A stretch of DNA of 64,000 nt from Anoplolepis gracilipes (GCF_047496725.1 NC_132980.1:4702572-4766571); one strand, 5' to 3'; positions 50,546 through 60,872 are shown, counted from the stretch's first letter. Notes: generated by a model from the letters alone, not told the origin. Translations and numbers: made by a program.

Positions 50546-51679
50546 ATATTAAGAAATTCGTGACATTCGTAAACGCATATTAAAAATTCAGAAAATTGAT
50601 AATTTTCCAACCGTCTGATATACACGGTAAAAAACATTTTGTACTTTTGTTGAAATTTTCTTGTGTAGAAATTTTTGTGTTAAATTTTTAACATACTCTT
50701 ATGTTAATATAATATACTGTCGTTATGTTATTTTAACTTTTCTGCATTAAGTTAATATTCACCGTTTCTAAGAGTTAAAACAACACAATTAACAAGTAAA
50801 TCTTACACTAATTCATATTTTTGTGTTAATTTTTTACATATTATTTGTGTTATTTGTTTACATATTTGCCTTCTGTTAAATTAACATTAAAATTGGAGTA
50901 GATAAATTAGGACACGAGAAATGTGTCAAATTTAACACAAAATTTTTTACCGTGTAGAAATCTATGGCACACTGACTCTTCGATTAATACCATATTTGAC
51001 CGCAGAAATCAAAACAAAATCGCGAACTTTGATATATGTATACATATATGTTAGATATATATTATATTTCTGTATAGCAGATCATATATTTACTTCTCAA
51101 ATGTACACAGTGTTGAAAACTAGTCTTTTCAAATGAAAATTTTTTGATTATAACTTTTTAACAAATATCGAGCGACGGTTAAACCTTTTGAAGGTTACTC
51201 AGGGTAATGATCTTGACAATATATGTCAAGGTCAAGATCACTGGAGCATTCTCCCCTAAACAAAATTTTACTCTGAATTACTGACTTTTAAATAATGAAA
51301 AGTCTTATTATCTTATAAAAAGAATGTGAAATACTCTCTCTTATATATTAATATTTATATCTTCTCTACACAAAAGAAAAAAAAATGTAATATATATATG
51401 TATAATACTGTGATATTAAATTTATGTAAAATTTTGCTGTGTCAATGATACAATATCTTTGGAATCACAATACAGAATTTTTACATTTTACAATTTTGAT
51501 GATAGAAAAATTATGTATATTTATAACAGTTTTTATACCTCCAAAATGTGAAGATCCGTCCCACAGATTCCGGAATACGCGACTTTGATTCGTATTTCAT
51601 TTGCTGCCGGTTTAGGAAGAGTATTTCGCTTTTTTAAAATAAGTGATTTAGTCGATAGATCAAAGCTCAAATATTCCAT
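46311..51679 (-). CDS. Zinc-dependent medium-chain dehydrogenase 3 (sorbitol/arabinitol dehydrogenase-like)
   Basis: Five exons: 51679-51539, 50051-49797, 48251-48014, 47896-47718 and 46514-46311; 338 residues, all splice sites intact (exon-1 donor GAG|GTATAA). Key residues are kept: Cys39 in SGICGTD, His62-Glu63, four structural-zinc cysteines (GCNKCDHCHNANYHFC) and GAGIIG. It differs from copies 1 and 2 at scattered residues, for example GSFPCKEYE instead of GCFPCKENE. Introns 1, 2 and 4 hold their own foldback elements. Together with copy 1 it appears functional; the substrate is unknown. Confidence 0.93.
46770..47640. mobile_element. Intact 871-bp palindromic DNA transposon, intron 4 of dehydrogenase 3
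   Basis: CAGGGTGTCCCATTTTAATT at both ends in inverted orientation, arms of about 390 bp, flanked by TA. No transposase. It serves as the empty-site reference for the split copy at 42426-45772. Confidence 0.88.
48318..48826. mobile_element. Mariner-like foldback element, intron 2 of dehydrogenase 3
   Basis: Terminal repeats CAGTCAGAAAGTTTAAGACC (left) and, inverted, TTGTCAGAAAGATTAAGATC (right), flanked by TA. 509 bp, non-coding. Confidence 0.7.
48834..48908. repeat. (TA)n(TG)n microsatellite
   Basis: TA dinucleotides passing into TG dinucleotides, immediately after the element ending at 48826. Confidence 0.95.
49437..49783. mobile_element. Foldback element, intron 2 of dehydrogenase 3
   Basis: Left CAGGGTGTTCAGCAACAGGT and right, inverted, CAGGATGTTCGGCAATAGGT, with arms of about 110 bp and TA on both sides. 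It ends 13 bases inside the intron from the exon-2 donor at 49796. Confidence 0.8.
50080..51261. mobile_element. Foldback element filling intron 1 of dehydrogenase 3
   Basis: Left GTTTAGAGGAGGATGCTCCA and right, inverted, GTTTAGGGGAGAATGCTCCA, with further inverted similarity (TTTTAACCGTCGCTCGTTATTTG / CAAATATCGAGCGACGGTTAA). It contains a (TA)n tract at 50481-50540 and the nested element at 50623-50954. Absent from copies 1 and 2. Confidence 0.7.
50623..50954. mobile_element. MITE with CACGGTAAAAAA ends, TA target site
   Basis: Left CACGGTAAAAAACATTTTGT and right, inverted, CACGGTAAAAAATTTTGTGT, next to TA at 50621-50622 and 50955-50956. The interior has repeated GTGTTAAATTT-like words and no coding. 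Confidence 0.8.
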
Positions 51680-51713
51680 TGTGCATCTCTGCTTGAACTG
51701 TATCTAGAACACT

Positions 51714-51746
51714 AACTGATTCGGTTGCTATCATTCGATATTTATA
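51714..51746 (-). promoter_or_regulatory. TATA box and initiator of dehydrogenase 3
   Basis: TATAAATA (rc of 51739-51746) and the insect initiator TCAGTT (rc of 51714-51719) with the start A about 30 bases after the TATA box. The predicted 5' UTR is about 38 bases. This is the best-preserved promoter of the three copies. Confidence 0.65.
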
Positions 51747-52286
51747 AGTTTACGACATAAACAATTTTGTTATCTTGAGTGGTTAAGTAAGAAATATGTA
51801 TACATTTCGTAAGAGGTATAGATTGTCAGCTTGACGTCACGCAAGAATCATGACTTGTGCATTAGTAAACGTACAAATAATAATGTTGAACAACAAAATA
51901 TAATTTATAATTGTTGTGTATTAAAATATTTTGTGTAAAATTTTATAAAGGTATGATGGCCAAAAATTATAGGGTTTACGAGATATTTCATAATTTAATT
52001 TGACATAACTTTATTATACATGAACTATGAAATAGTAAAGTATTTATTTTTCAATTAATTCAATCAATTCTTGCCTCACAATACTTTTATGCGCAGAATA
52101 ATGAGAAGAATTATTTGGTGTAAAGAAAACACATTGTTATTTCAAAGAGAAAATAGAAACTTGCCACGAGTAGATACATTTTTTACAATTTTTTTACACA
52201 TTTTACGTTTACATTTTTTACATTATTTTTATAAATTAAAAAAAAGTTATGTAAGGATTTATGTATATGTAAACGTATATACATGT

Positions 52287-52288
<2 letters not shown>

Positions 52289-52324
<36 letters not shown>
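52289..52324. repeat. (GT)n microsatellite
   Basis: About 18 GT units in the upstream flank of dehydrogenase 3. Confidence 0.95.
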
Positions 52325-52326
<2 letters not shown>

Positions 52327-52859
52327 ATAGTCGTTTTGATCGACAAAACTTTATCTATAGACAAAAATATAATAAATTAGATATTTATTTTTAACAAAAA
52401 TACTGTTTTTTTTTATTAGACATATAATTGATTTTTTTATGCATACACACAAGATATCTCACTTGATACTTGCATCTTAAATATTTTTCTCATCAATAAT
52501 AATATATCTATTTGTAAATGAAAAAAAGCTCAAAATGGAAAATTGAAATAGAATAAATAATAGAAAATAATAGGATATAAGAAAAATTGCAAAGAACACA
52601 ATCGGCCAGAAAACCAACGGATCGAGATTGAAAAATGTTTAATAATCACCAAAGAAGAAAAGGAAGGTCAACTCACCGAAATTATACAATCATTAAGATT
52701 GAACATTTAAACGGAATCGAGAGAGAGAGACAGCATAATAAAGTTAATAACGGACAGTCAAGATAGATTCCATATTCCGGGAAAATTAACTGCAACTCAC
52801 GTGTCACAGCATAAAATACCAATCACAGACAATCAACCTATAAATACTCGACAATAGCG

Positions 52860-53420
52860 TTTTCCTCAGACGCATAAGGAAGAAATAAATAAGCAGGTAG
52901 AAGAACTCGTCGAAGGAGAAATCGTAAAATATTCACAGTCTCCATACAATACTCCCATATGAATAGTACCAAAAAAGAAAGATTCAAAGGGAAATAAGCG
53001 ATGGAGAATGGTTCTGGATTTCCGCGCTTTACATGATAAAACCATTGGGGACGCATATCCGTTACCAAATATTGTCGATATATTAGATCAATTAGGAGGA
53101 GCGCGATATTTTTCGATATGCGATTTAGCATCCGGATTTCACCAGATTAAAATGGATCCTGAAGACTGTCATAAAACAGTTTTTATAACCCCTTATGTGT
53201 GGACACTACGAATTCGATCGAATGCCTTTCGGTCTAAAAAACGCACGCGCTACCTTCCAACACCTAATGGGACTTAGTATTAACTAGGTTACAAGGACAA
53301 GAATTATTCGTCTACATGGATGATATCGTTATCTACGCTATTTCCTTGAAAGAGCATGAAAGAAAATAACACGCTTTAATAGACCGACTCCGTAAGGATA
53401 ATCTAAAATTACAGCCAGAT
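52860..53420 (+). pseudogene. Ty3/gypsy reverse transcriptase, N-terminal part
   Basis: EINKQVEELVEGEIVKYSQS, VPKKKDSKGNKRWRMVLDFR, YPLPNIVDILDQLG and ICDLASGFHQIKMDP are typical gypsy RT blocks. A TGA at about 52962 replaces the Trp-like position before IVPKKK, a frameshift near 53200 precedes PFGLKNARATFQHLMG, and the catalytic YMDDIVIYA lies in another frame at about 53310-53340. Dead copy. Confidence 0.88.
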
Positions 53421-53432
53421 AAATATGAATTT

Positions 53433-54080
53433 TTGAAAATAGAAGTAACGTATCTAGGACACGTAATTAGCAGGGACGGAGTAAAACCAGATCCAAAAAA
53501 ATTAGAAGCAGTACAACAATTTCCAAGACCCAAGACGCCGAAAAACATTAAACAATTCTTAAGACTTGCGGGATATTATAGACGTTTTATACCAAATTTT
53601 TCCAAATTTGCCAAACCATTAACAATATTATTGAAAAACGATACTCGCTTTGAATGGACACCTGTACAAGAAGAATCTTTCCAATTTTTAAAACAAAAAT
53701 TATGTGAAGAACCGGTATTACAGTATCCAGACTTTTCTAAACCGTTTATTTTAACCACGGACGCCTCTGGAATAGCCATGGGCGGGATATTATCGCAGGG
53801 AGAAATAAATAAAGATCGCCCCAAAGCATATGCCTCACGAACCTTGACCGACAACGAATTAAAATACGATACATACGAAAAGGAAGCACTAGCTATAGTT
53901 TATTGCCTCAAGCATTTCCGATCTTACCTATATGGAAGGAAGTTTACCTTAGTTACAGATCATAAACCATTAATGTGGTTTAAAAACGCACAAGATGCGA
54001 ACATGAGAATATTACGTTGGAGATTGAAATTATCAGAATACGACTACGATGTCGTAATAAAGCCGGGAAAACTAACGTAA
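53433..54080 (+). pseudogene. Ty3/gypsy RT thumb/connection and RNase H
   Basis: A 215-codon open frame: EVTYLGHVISRDGVKPDP, FLRLAGYYRRFIPNFSK, then the RNase H-type part ILTTDASGIAMGGILSQG (catalytic Asp), ASRTLTDNELKYDTYEKE and LVTDHKPLMWF. It ends with a frameshift just before the NTDALSR motif, which is in the next frame. Confidence 0.9.
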
Positions 54081-54892
54081 ACACAGATGCATTGTCACGA
54101 AATTCTGTAGACCTTCAAGAAACGGATTGTAAAATTATAAAAAATAAAATTTTGAATCCAGATAACCCAACAGGCGCAGAAATAATTTCTAGAATGTTAG
54201 ATGAATCAGACAACGAAGAGGAAGAAGATGACGATTTTACTCAACGCTTTTCGGACACCGAAACAGACGATGAGATAGACAAAACAGAATATGAAATAAA
54301 CGAAACAGACGAAACAATCGATACAGATACATTATCATCCACATTCGAAGAATTAAATAGACTTCCTGAACCACAGATTAGTCAAAATAAAATACAAACA
54401 AGAAGTCAAACAGCAAGATCAAATTTTAAACAAAGTGAAATGATTAAAGAACTTCCCTCTGACAACACCGAAGAATCCGAAGAAAAAAATGATCCGCCGG
54501 ATAAGGATGACGATACTGAAGAAGAAGACGAAGAGGAAATTATCAACCAAAATCTAAAATCACGGAAAATAAAACCTCACTTTCAAAAATTTCGCGAAAT
54601 TAATGTCATAGAATCCCGTGAACTATTATTCCTACGAAAAGACAATAGAGTATATTTCGTCGATACTAACGGAAACCCTTTGAATTCTGGTTCACAAAAA
54701 CTTTTCGAATTACCAAACCTAAGGTCCCTTACTTTAAATGAACCTAAGACCATAAAACATAAAAACTTTTACCACATAGCCTTACCCGTTAGCAAAACGC
54801 AACAGGAAGGACCGACAATAACTTTAAACCGAATTACCGTCGCTATAACTAATTTGAGCGATATAACCGAAGAATTAAAATTAAACAATTAG
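54017..54892 (+). pseudogene. Ty3/gypsy acidic linker between RNase H and integrase
   Basis: A 291-codon open frame beginning with NTDALSRNSVDL, then about 170 residues very rich in Asp and Glu (for example DESDNEEEEDDD and DDDTEEEDEEE), then a more structured part with ELLFLRKDNRVYFVDT. The frame is long and intact compared with the rest of the element. The function of the acidic stretch is unknown. Confidence 0.75.
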
Positions 54893-54908
54893 TATTGCAA
54901 AGACTGAA

Positions 54909-55211
54909 ATGATCAATAATGTACCATGGAATAATATTAAATCATCACTTCAGTTAACATTCTCCGATGCACCGACTAAAATAATTATTTGCAACGGATT
55001 AATTAAATATCCTCCTAAGGACTTACGACCTATTATTATCGGTGAAATGCACTGCCTACCTACGGGAGGACATCGCGGTGTCACGAAAACATATAACAGA
55101 ATCAAGCATAACTATTACTGGGAAAATTTAAAACTAGATGTTCAACAATACATTCAACAATGTCTACAATGCCAACTAAAAAACTCGTTGTCAAAATCAA
55201 ACAACCAATGA
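54909..55211 (+). pseudogene. Ty3/gypsy integrase zinc-finger domain
   Basis: Contains an HHCC finger: His in GEMHCLP, His in GGHRGVTKTYNRIK, and the CLQC pair in QYIQQCLQCQLK. This is the N-terminal domain of retroviral-type integrases. Separated from the linker frame by a stop at 54890-54892. Confidence 0.85.
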
Positions 55212-55838
55212 TAATCACAGACACGCCTGGATCTTTCTTCGATAAAGTTGCGATGGATATTGTAGGACCGCTACCGAAAACCGAAAGAGACAACAAATAT
55301 ATTTTAACGTTACAAGATCAATTAACAAAATTTTGCATGGGAGTACCGTTACCAAATCAAACTTCCGAAACTATAGCAGAAGCATTTGTAGATCGATTCA
55401 TCTGTACTTGGAGCACTAAAAGCAATATTAACAGACCAAGGACGAAATTTCATTAGCGATTTAATGAAAAAGGTTGCTAAGCTATTTAAAATTCGCAAAT
55501 TTTGCACGACAGTCTTTCATCCTCAATCGAACGGATCATTAGAAAGATCACATCACGCACTAGGAGAATATCTGAAACAATATGCAAACGAACAAAAACA
55601 ATGGGATAGATGGATCAGCCTCGTAATGTTTAACTATAATACCAACGTACACGAGGCAACTAAACACACTCCATACGATATAGTTTTTGGCAAAATAGCA
55701 AGAATTCCATCAAACGAACCCCTCGCATCAGAAGATAAATTAGCAAGCTATGACGAATATTTAATAAATCTAATCACTCAGTTACATACGATTCAAAGAA
55801 ACGCGCGCGATAACGTTATACAAGCCAAAATTAAGTAA
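55160..55838 (+). pseudogene. Ty3/gypsy integrase core, frameshifted
   Basis: Frame 55160-55456 has FFDKVAMDIVGPLPKT (first catalytic Asp) and TLQDQLTKF; the second catalytic Asp (TDQGRNF) is in another frame at about 55430-55452; frame 55464-55838 has TTVFHPQSNGSLERSHHALG with the catalytic Glu. A D,D-35-E-type core split by a frameshift at about 55415-55460. Confidence 0.88.
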
Positions 55839-56065
55839 AAAACCCATTATGATAAGAAAATTAACCCACAAAAATTTAAGCAGGGAGACCAAGTATTTTT
55901 GTTAAAAGGTCCGAAACCAGGTAAATTTGGAGATCAATATACTGAACCTCACGAAGTTTTAGAAATCTTAAATAAAAATAACGTAAAAATTAGAATAAAG
56001 AAAAATAGTCGAATTGTATATCCAAACCGGTTGCGAATTTCACATATTAGACCAAAGATTAATTA
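55839..56065 (+). pseudogene. Ty3/gypsy integrase C-terminal domain
   Basis: After a TAA at 55836-55838 the same frame continues with YDKKINPQKFKQGDQVFLLK, GPKPGKFGDQYTEPHEVLEI and ends RLRISHIRPKIN. This is the SH3-like end of gypsy integrases. Confidence 0.8.
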
Positions 56066-57205
56066 ATTATATGCACTTTCAGATGAATTCCAGAATTAAG
56101 AGAACCTATACTTTTCTTTCTGTTAAATCAATTAAAATAAGGATTAGAAAATACATATATACATATACATATATGATAACAATAATAATAAAAAAAGAAA
56201 AAAAAAGAAAAAATCTCTCTTTCTTTATATATAAACATATTTACCTTTTAAGAATCGTTATATAGGGGAAAGGCTGGTAGCCCTGGACACTTAAATAAAA
56301 CCTGTAAAAATATATATATTCAACAAATTTTAATTAAATTTCTCTTTTACGAAATTAACTTTGAACTTTTTTGATTCATTATAAACAAAAAATAGAACAT
56401 TTTTTAAAAATTATTTTAGAAAAATAAATCAATAACTTTTTGCTTCTATTTTTGAGCAGTCGAAAAATGGCGGGTAGCCCCGAACATATATTTCAATAGT
56501 TATTTAAGCGTTCTTTTTTCTTATACAAATATCACAATAAAAATATATATTTGAATATATACCCTCACTTATATATATTTATTAAAATTAAGATTTTTTT
56601 TCTCACACATGTAAGTATTATGTGTACATATACCGGTTTTATATTTGAGATGTATCACGACAGATAAGATTTTACTGTTATTAAGTAAAATACCTTGTTC
56701 TTATGCTTGATTTTTCTTAATTTTCCACACCACACACTTTGTTAGATACTAACGGCACTCGCGACGCAAAACATTTTTTTGTCCGTTTGTTATAAATATG
56801 GCCGTCTAAAGACTTGTCCGTAATACGTTTGATCATAAGGGTTGTTTTATCCTTAATCTAATTTCGTACAATACAGCGCATGTGCAATTAACATGTGCAA
56901 TAAATAAACTCAACGAATATTCTAAGAATGTTCTTTTCTATTATAAATATATAATTTCCAATTGTAATGTTTTATGTATATTCATATAATATTTGATTTG
57001 ATTATTTATATAATATTCCAAAATTGAGAACATTCGCACTTGATAAGAATATTCATAGAATATTGTGCTATCTGGGTGTTGTCTGTTTATATTTATTTAT
57101 AATTATTTAAGTGATAAATAATGATAATAATACGAAGTTATAATTAAAAGTAATTATAATTATTGTATATAAATTTAGCTACATGAGAATTATTTTTAAT
57201 TAATT
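56066..57205. other. Gene-free stretch after the gypsy element
   Basis: AT-rich. Starting near 56264 is GGGGAAAGGCTGGTAGCCCT, and near 56460 TGGCGGGTAGCCCCGAAC, words like one end of the GGGGAACGTGGGG foldback family but without an identified partner end. No coding signal. Confidence 0.5.
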
Positions 57206-57211
57206 AATATA

Positions 57212-57642
57212 GTCATAATTACGATTATCTTTCTAATTAAATATTATCCGATTTACGTCGTGTTTGGTGTCATTTTAATCATAACAATCTCAGTAATTCA
57301 TTACAATTATTTTTAAATCAATAAAATACGAAATAAAAGTTTCAATTTTTGTTTTATAAGATGTTTATATTATAAATAAGATAAGATATCCGCGAGACTG
57401 ATGAGCGTCGAAAGCGAGATGAACGACATCAAAGCGTTCCGAAGTCTCGTTTGTGAGGATTTCTTTATCCAACGCGTTTTTCGTATCATATATCATTTCA
57501 CTATAAAAAATAAAATTTTTTTATTTTTCATTTTATCGGTTTAAAAATAATTTTAATGGATTAATGAGATTTTTACGATTAAAATGGCACCAAACACGAA
57601 AAATAAATCGGATAATATTTAATTAGATAATCGTAATTATGA
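57212..57642. mobile_element. Foldback element with about 90-bp inverted arms
   Basis: GTCATAATTACGATTATCTT at the left is inverted at the right end, with arms running through TATTATCCGATTTACG and GTGTTTGGTGTCATTTTAAT. The 240-bp interior has a GC-richer patch at 57390-57480 with an open plus-strand frame (MSVESEMNDIKAFRSLV) that I do not recognise. Confidence 0.75.
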
Positions 57643-57811
57643 CAAAGCCGGAATGATGTATTATCGGTTCTTGGATGACTCTGTCTATCTCATCTAAATA
57701 GTTCGGACATAAACCATAGCATGAACACGAACTTATATCGTTACCGACGACATAGTTCACGTCTACTTTCTCAGGGAGCGCATCAGAACAATATGCCCAA
57801 GCGAGATACAT
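57623..57811 (-). other. Short open frame of coding appearance, unrecognised
   Basis: 62 codons starting ATG with varied, non-repetitive residues, including AYCSDALPEKVDVNYVVGND and SCSCYGLCPNYLDEID. It overlaps the right arm of the foldback element and lies next to another element. It may be an exon fragment of a host gene carried or stranded between elements, or chance. No splice context could be confirmed. Confidence 0.3.
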
Positions 57812-57824
57812 GTGCGCATCGCAT

Positions 57825-57957
57825 ACAGTGGGCGCGTTCGAGGAGACGCTATTAGCGTTAACAGCGTCAGCGTTCTATCTTTGTTCAATTTTTAATGAAT
57901 AACAAAGACAGAACGACATTGTTAGCGCTAATAGTATCTTCCCGAACGCGCCCAGTG
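57825..57957. mobile_element. Small GC-ended foldback element, 133 bp
   Basis: Ends CAGTGGGCGCGTTCG and, inverted, CACTGGGCGCGTTCG; the arms continue with GACGCTATTAGCGTTAACA and TTCTATCTTTGTTCAA, almost a complete hairpin. Confidence 0.75.
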
Positions 57958-58459
57958 TTGTTCTCGGGGCCGCTTTTTCTCGCGCATGCGCATTGCATGT
58001 GGCTTCAGTAATGTATGTAACTTCTAAGAAAAGAGGTAGCTCTAAGACCATTTAGTTAAATATTCATATACAAATTTCACGCTTTGTACCGAAAAACTTT
58101 CACTTAACACATTAACACATTAACTTTATTTTCAGTTTACGTGTCCGCGTATTTCTGGCGTCACTGACCTAGCCTATCACTTCGGATTCCGCCAAACTTT
58201 TGCGTCCATTCATAACCGTCCGGAGTGATTAGGCTAGGTCGGTGACGCCAGAAATACGCGGACACGTAAAGTGAAAATAACGTTAATGTGCTAAGTGTTA
58301 GTGTATTAAGTGAAAGTTTTCGGTACAAAGCGTGAAATTTGTATATGAATTTTTAACTAAATGATCTAAAAGCTACCTTTTTTCTTATAAGTTATATACA
58401 TTACTGAAGTCACATTCAATGCGCATGCGCGAGAAAAAGCGGCCCTGAGAACAACACTG
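57953..58459. mobile_element. Large hairpin element, 507 bp, arms of about 240 bp
   Basis: Begins CAGTGTTGTTCTCGGGGCCG and ends with its near-perfect inverse; arms include CGCATGCGCATTGCATG, CGCTTTGTACCGAAAAACTT and ACGTGTCCGCGTATTTCTGG. The loop is about 58185-58205. A third partial copy of the end (CGGCCCCGAGAACAACGCTG) follows at about 58686-58708. Confidence 0.85.
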
Positions 58460-58506
58460 CTGTAACATATACATTACTGTAACATATACATTACTGGGTA
58501 TCTTTA

Positions 58507-58655
58507 GGTCGATGTTACATTTGTCGTACGACAAATTTTTCGAGCGTGTTGATTAGCTGCAGGATAGAAAAGTTCTCGGATCTCTAGAAATTTTCTATTC
58601 TGAAGCCAATCAACATGTTAGAAAAATTTGTTGTACGACAAGTGTAATATCGGCC
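58507..58655. mobile_element. Small foldback element, 149 bp
   Basis: GGTCGATGTTACATTTGTCG at the left, inverted at the right as CGACAAGTGTAATATCGGCC, with arms through GTACGACAAATTTTTC and GTTGATTAGCT. Confidence 0.75.
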
Positions 58656-58709
58656 TTATACTGCGTCGCGCATGAGCGAGAAAAACCGGCCCCGAGAACA
58701 ACGCTGGCG

Positions 58710-59072
58710 AATTGTACAGTTGCATATGTGTTTTACAATAAATCAATATAGCGCGCACGTTTCAGAGATGGTAAGATGGTGCTATTATATTAGTGTGATT
58801 TTGCTGCACGTGAAAGAAATTCTGGATTCTGGAAGATAATTTTATAATAATGTAATATTATATAATTTTGCATATATATAAATGAGTATATAAACTGCAT
58901 ATATAAATTAAAAAAAAAGAAATTTTAATAAAATATTAAAGTAATAAAATCTCTCTTTTTATTAATCGTTAAAAAAATCTTTTAAATAAAATATCACTCT
59001 TTGGTAATTATTGAAAAAATTCCTTAATAATCATTAAAAGAAAAAAAATGTTAATTTGTTGTTACTGTGTTG

Positions 59073-59104
<32 letters not shown>

Positions 59105-59423
59105 ACTGAAATTGTGACTTACTTTTAATAATGCTTCTAGTAAAATTCACGAATTTTCTTGGGCTTTCCTCTCGTATACGGGACGCAGTGGGTTACCTTC
59201 GGGGATGCTGCAGTATATATATATATAGGGGTTTCAGGAAGAAACAGCTCAATCTGTGCCAATGGTCTGGGCCATTCGATGAATTCAAAGGTTCTTCTCT
59301 CGAGAGGAGAGCTGGGAATTTCAATTGGATCTAGGATTGGAAGCTGCTTAAACAATTTCACAACAATTCTCTGATTGTCCGGTATGTCAATTGAACTTTC
59401 TTTTGTGTCTTTTTCTATTTGAT
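58710..59423. other. Intervening region, no gene recognised
   Basis: AT-rich with a (TA)n tract at 59079-59104. At 59137-59361 both strands are open and the composition is balanced; the minus frame includes SSPLERRTFEFIEWPRPLAQ. I do not recognise it and see no supporting splice sites. Confidence 0.4.
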
Positions 59424-59556
59424 TATATATACCCTATAAGCGGATAATATTATATAATATTTGAGATATATTCTTGGAATATTATATCCTCTAAAAATAT
59501 ACCTTGAATATGCTTTGAATATTATATAGTGTTGTGCGCTTAGAGGGTATATATAT
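59424..59556. mobile_element. Short inverted-repeat element, about 133 bp
   Basis: TATATATACCCTATAAGCG at the left and CGCTTAGAGGGTATATATATA at the right form terminal inverted repeats; interior of ATATTATAT words. Confidence 0.5.
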
Positions 59557-59557
59557 A

Positions 59558-59890
59558 CAGGGTGTCCGGTAAAGATTGAATCAACGTTCGTGAGCAGATA
59601 GAGCGCGGTAAACTGAGCACAAAAGTCCTTTATCATTTTGTGATTTTCGCAATAATTATTAAAATATTAATTAAAAATACTCAGCGAATAAGCTCGTGCT
59701 TTTCATGACTAGACTATGGGCCGTACGCTCTAGGTGTTCCAGCGGCGAGTGTCACGCGAATTGCATGGCAACGAAAAACAACCATACTTTACGTGACACT
59801 CTATGGCTCATAGTCTAGCCATGAAAAGCACGCGCTCATTCGCTGAGCATTTTTAATTAATATTTTAATAATTATTGCGAAAATTGCAAA
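59558..59890. mobile_element. CAGGGTGTCC-ended element with internal palindrome, right end missing
   Basis: The left end CAGGGTGTCCGGTAAAGATT follows TA. Inside, 59640-59720 (TTTTCGCAATAATTATTAAA to GACTAGACTATGG) is inverted at 59809-59888. The matching right terminus is absent after 59890, so the element looks truncated. Confidence 0.65.
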
Positions 59891-60872
59891 TGGTAACCCA
59901 GTAAACAAAGTAATATAGCAGCAATGTAGTGGCAATGTAACAGGTTATATTACCAGAATGTTACATGTAAATTACATGTAAGTTACTTTTTCCGACTCAG
60001 CAATATAACATGTTATATAACGTGTTATCCGTTACATAACAATTAATGTAACTGTAATACAACAAATATGATAGCTGTTATATTAATGTAATATAATAGT
60101 AGCTATAATTGTAATGTTACAGTTATATTGAGGTGATGAGCGTGTTACGAAAGTTGAATAAAAATAGATGGATTCAAAATTCTTATTTATTCATAAAATG
60201 AATGTATTACATCAAACAAAATAATTATATAATGTGTATCAAATCAATAAGATTAAAATTATCAAACTTAAAATCAAACTTAAAACAAACTTAAAACATT
60301 AGTAATATATTTTTTATATTACAAACATATATCTTTTCAATCAATCTAATATATTATATATCTTTTACATTTCCTGCAAACTCTGTCTATCGACTAGATA
60401 TTAATAGATACTAAAATCGACTAGATACCGAGTGATAATGGCTGTGATAAAATAATAAGTGGGTTCTTGCAAAATGTCGCTATCACAGTTACATATATAA
60501 TAATACATCCCACCTGTTTATTACGCTACATTATATATGTTTATAGTTTATATATTATTATTTGTATGTGGTGTCACGCATCACTCGTTAATTGCAGACG
60601 GCAATTGCAGACTTTTTTATTCCGTTGTATAGTGAATTTCTTTAATAACCTATAGATACTACTATACATAAAATAATAAATGTTTATATGAATAAAAAAA
60701 AGAAAAATATAAAAAAGACTTTTTGAAAAAAGACACAAAGGCACTTTTTCACGGTATATGACAATAACAAGTGTCTTTATTATCTTTAATCTTGTTAAGA
60801 GTTTGCCTCATTCTCTCTTGTCTTATCCGTTGTTTTTTTTCTCTCTACTTTTTTCTTATCTTTTTCTGTTCC
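59891..60872. other. AT-rich region, no gene
   Basis: 59915-60140 is made of TGTAAC/GTTACA words (a degenerate repeat). The rest is AT-rich with no coding evidence; the last part is probably the 3' UTR of the DUF4806-type pseudogene on the minus strand. Confidence 0.5.

Larger units (their letters stand above)
41030..52595 (-). repeat. Segmental duplication, copy 3 (carries dehydrogenase 3)
   Basis: Matches copy 1 in inverted orientation over gene, promoter and flanks, from about 41030 to the Ty3/gypsy junction near 52595. It lacks the nested intron-1 transposons of copies 1 and 2 and the Penelope-like fragment upstream of copy 1, but has its own set of insertions. It is therefore the outgroup of the three. 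Confidence 0.8.
52600..56065 (+). mobile_element. Ty3/gypsy retrotransposon, pol region only, broken
   Basis: Order on the plus strand is reverse transcriptase, RNase H, an acidic linker, integrase zinc finger, integrase core and C-terminal domain, as in Ty3/gypsy (RT before integrase). The left edge near 52600 is where similarity to the upstream flank of dehydrogenase 1 stops. Gag, protease and a 5' LTR are not present, and no LTR pair was found. An A/G-rich tract at 56189-56216 could be a polypurine tract. Several frameshifts and stops make it inactive. Confidence 0.9.

Noticed and set aside
52600..56065. Possible endogenous retrovirus with envelope.
   Set aside because: No envelope-like frame follows integrase, and gag and LTRs were not found; only a Ty3/gypsy pol region is supported.
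57394..57451. CTGATGAGCGTCGAAA, resembling a hammerhead core.
   Set aside because: Stem II would be one base pair and stems I and III do not pair with a cleavage triplet; the region forms a plain CGAGACT/AGTCTCG hairpin instead.
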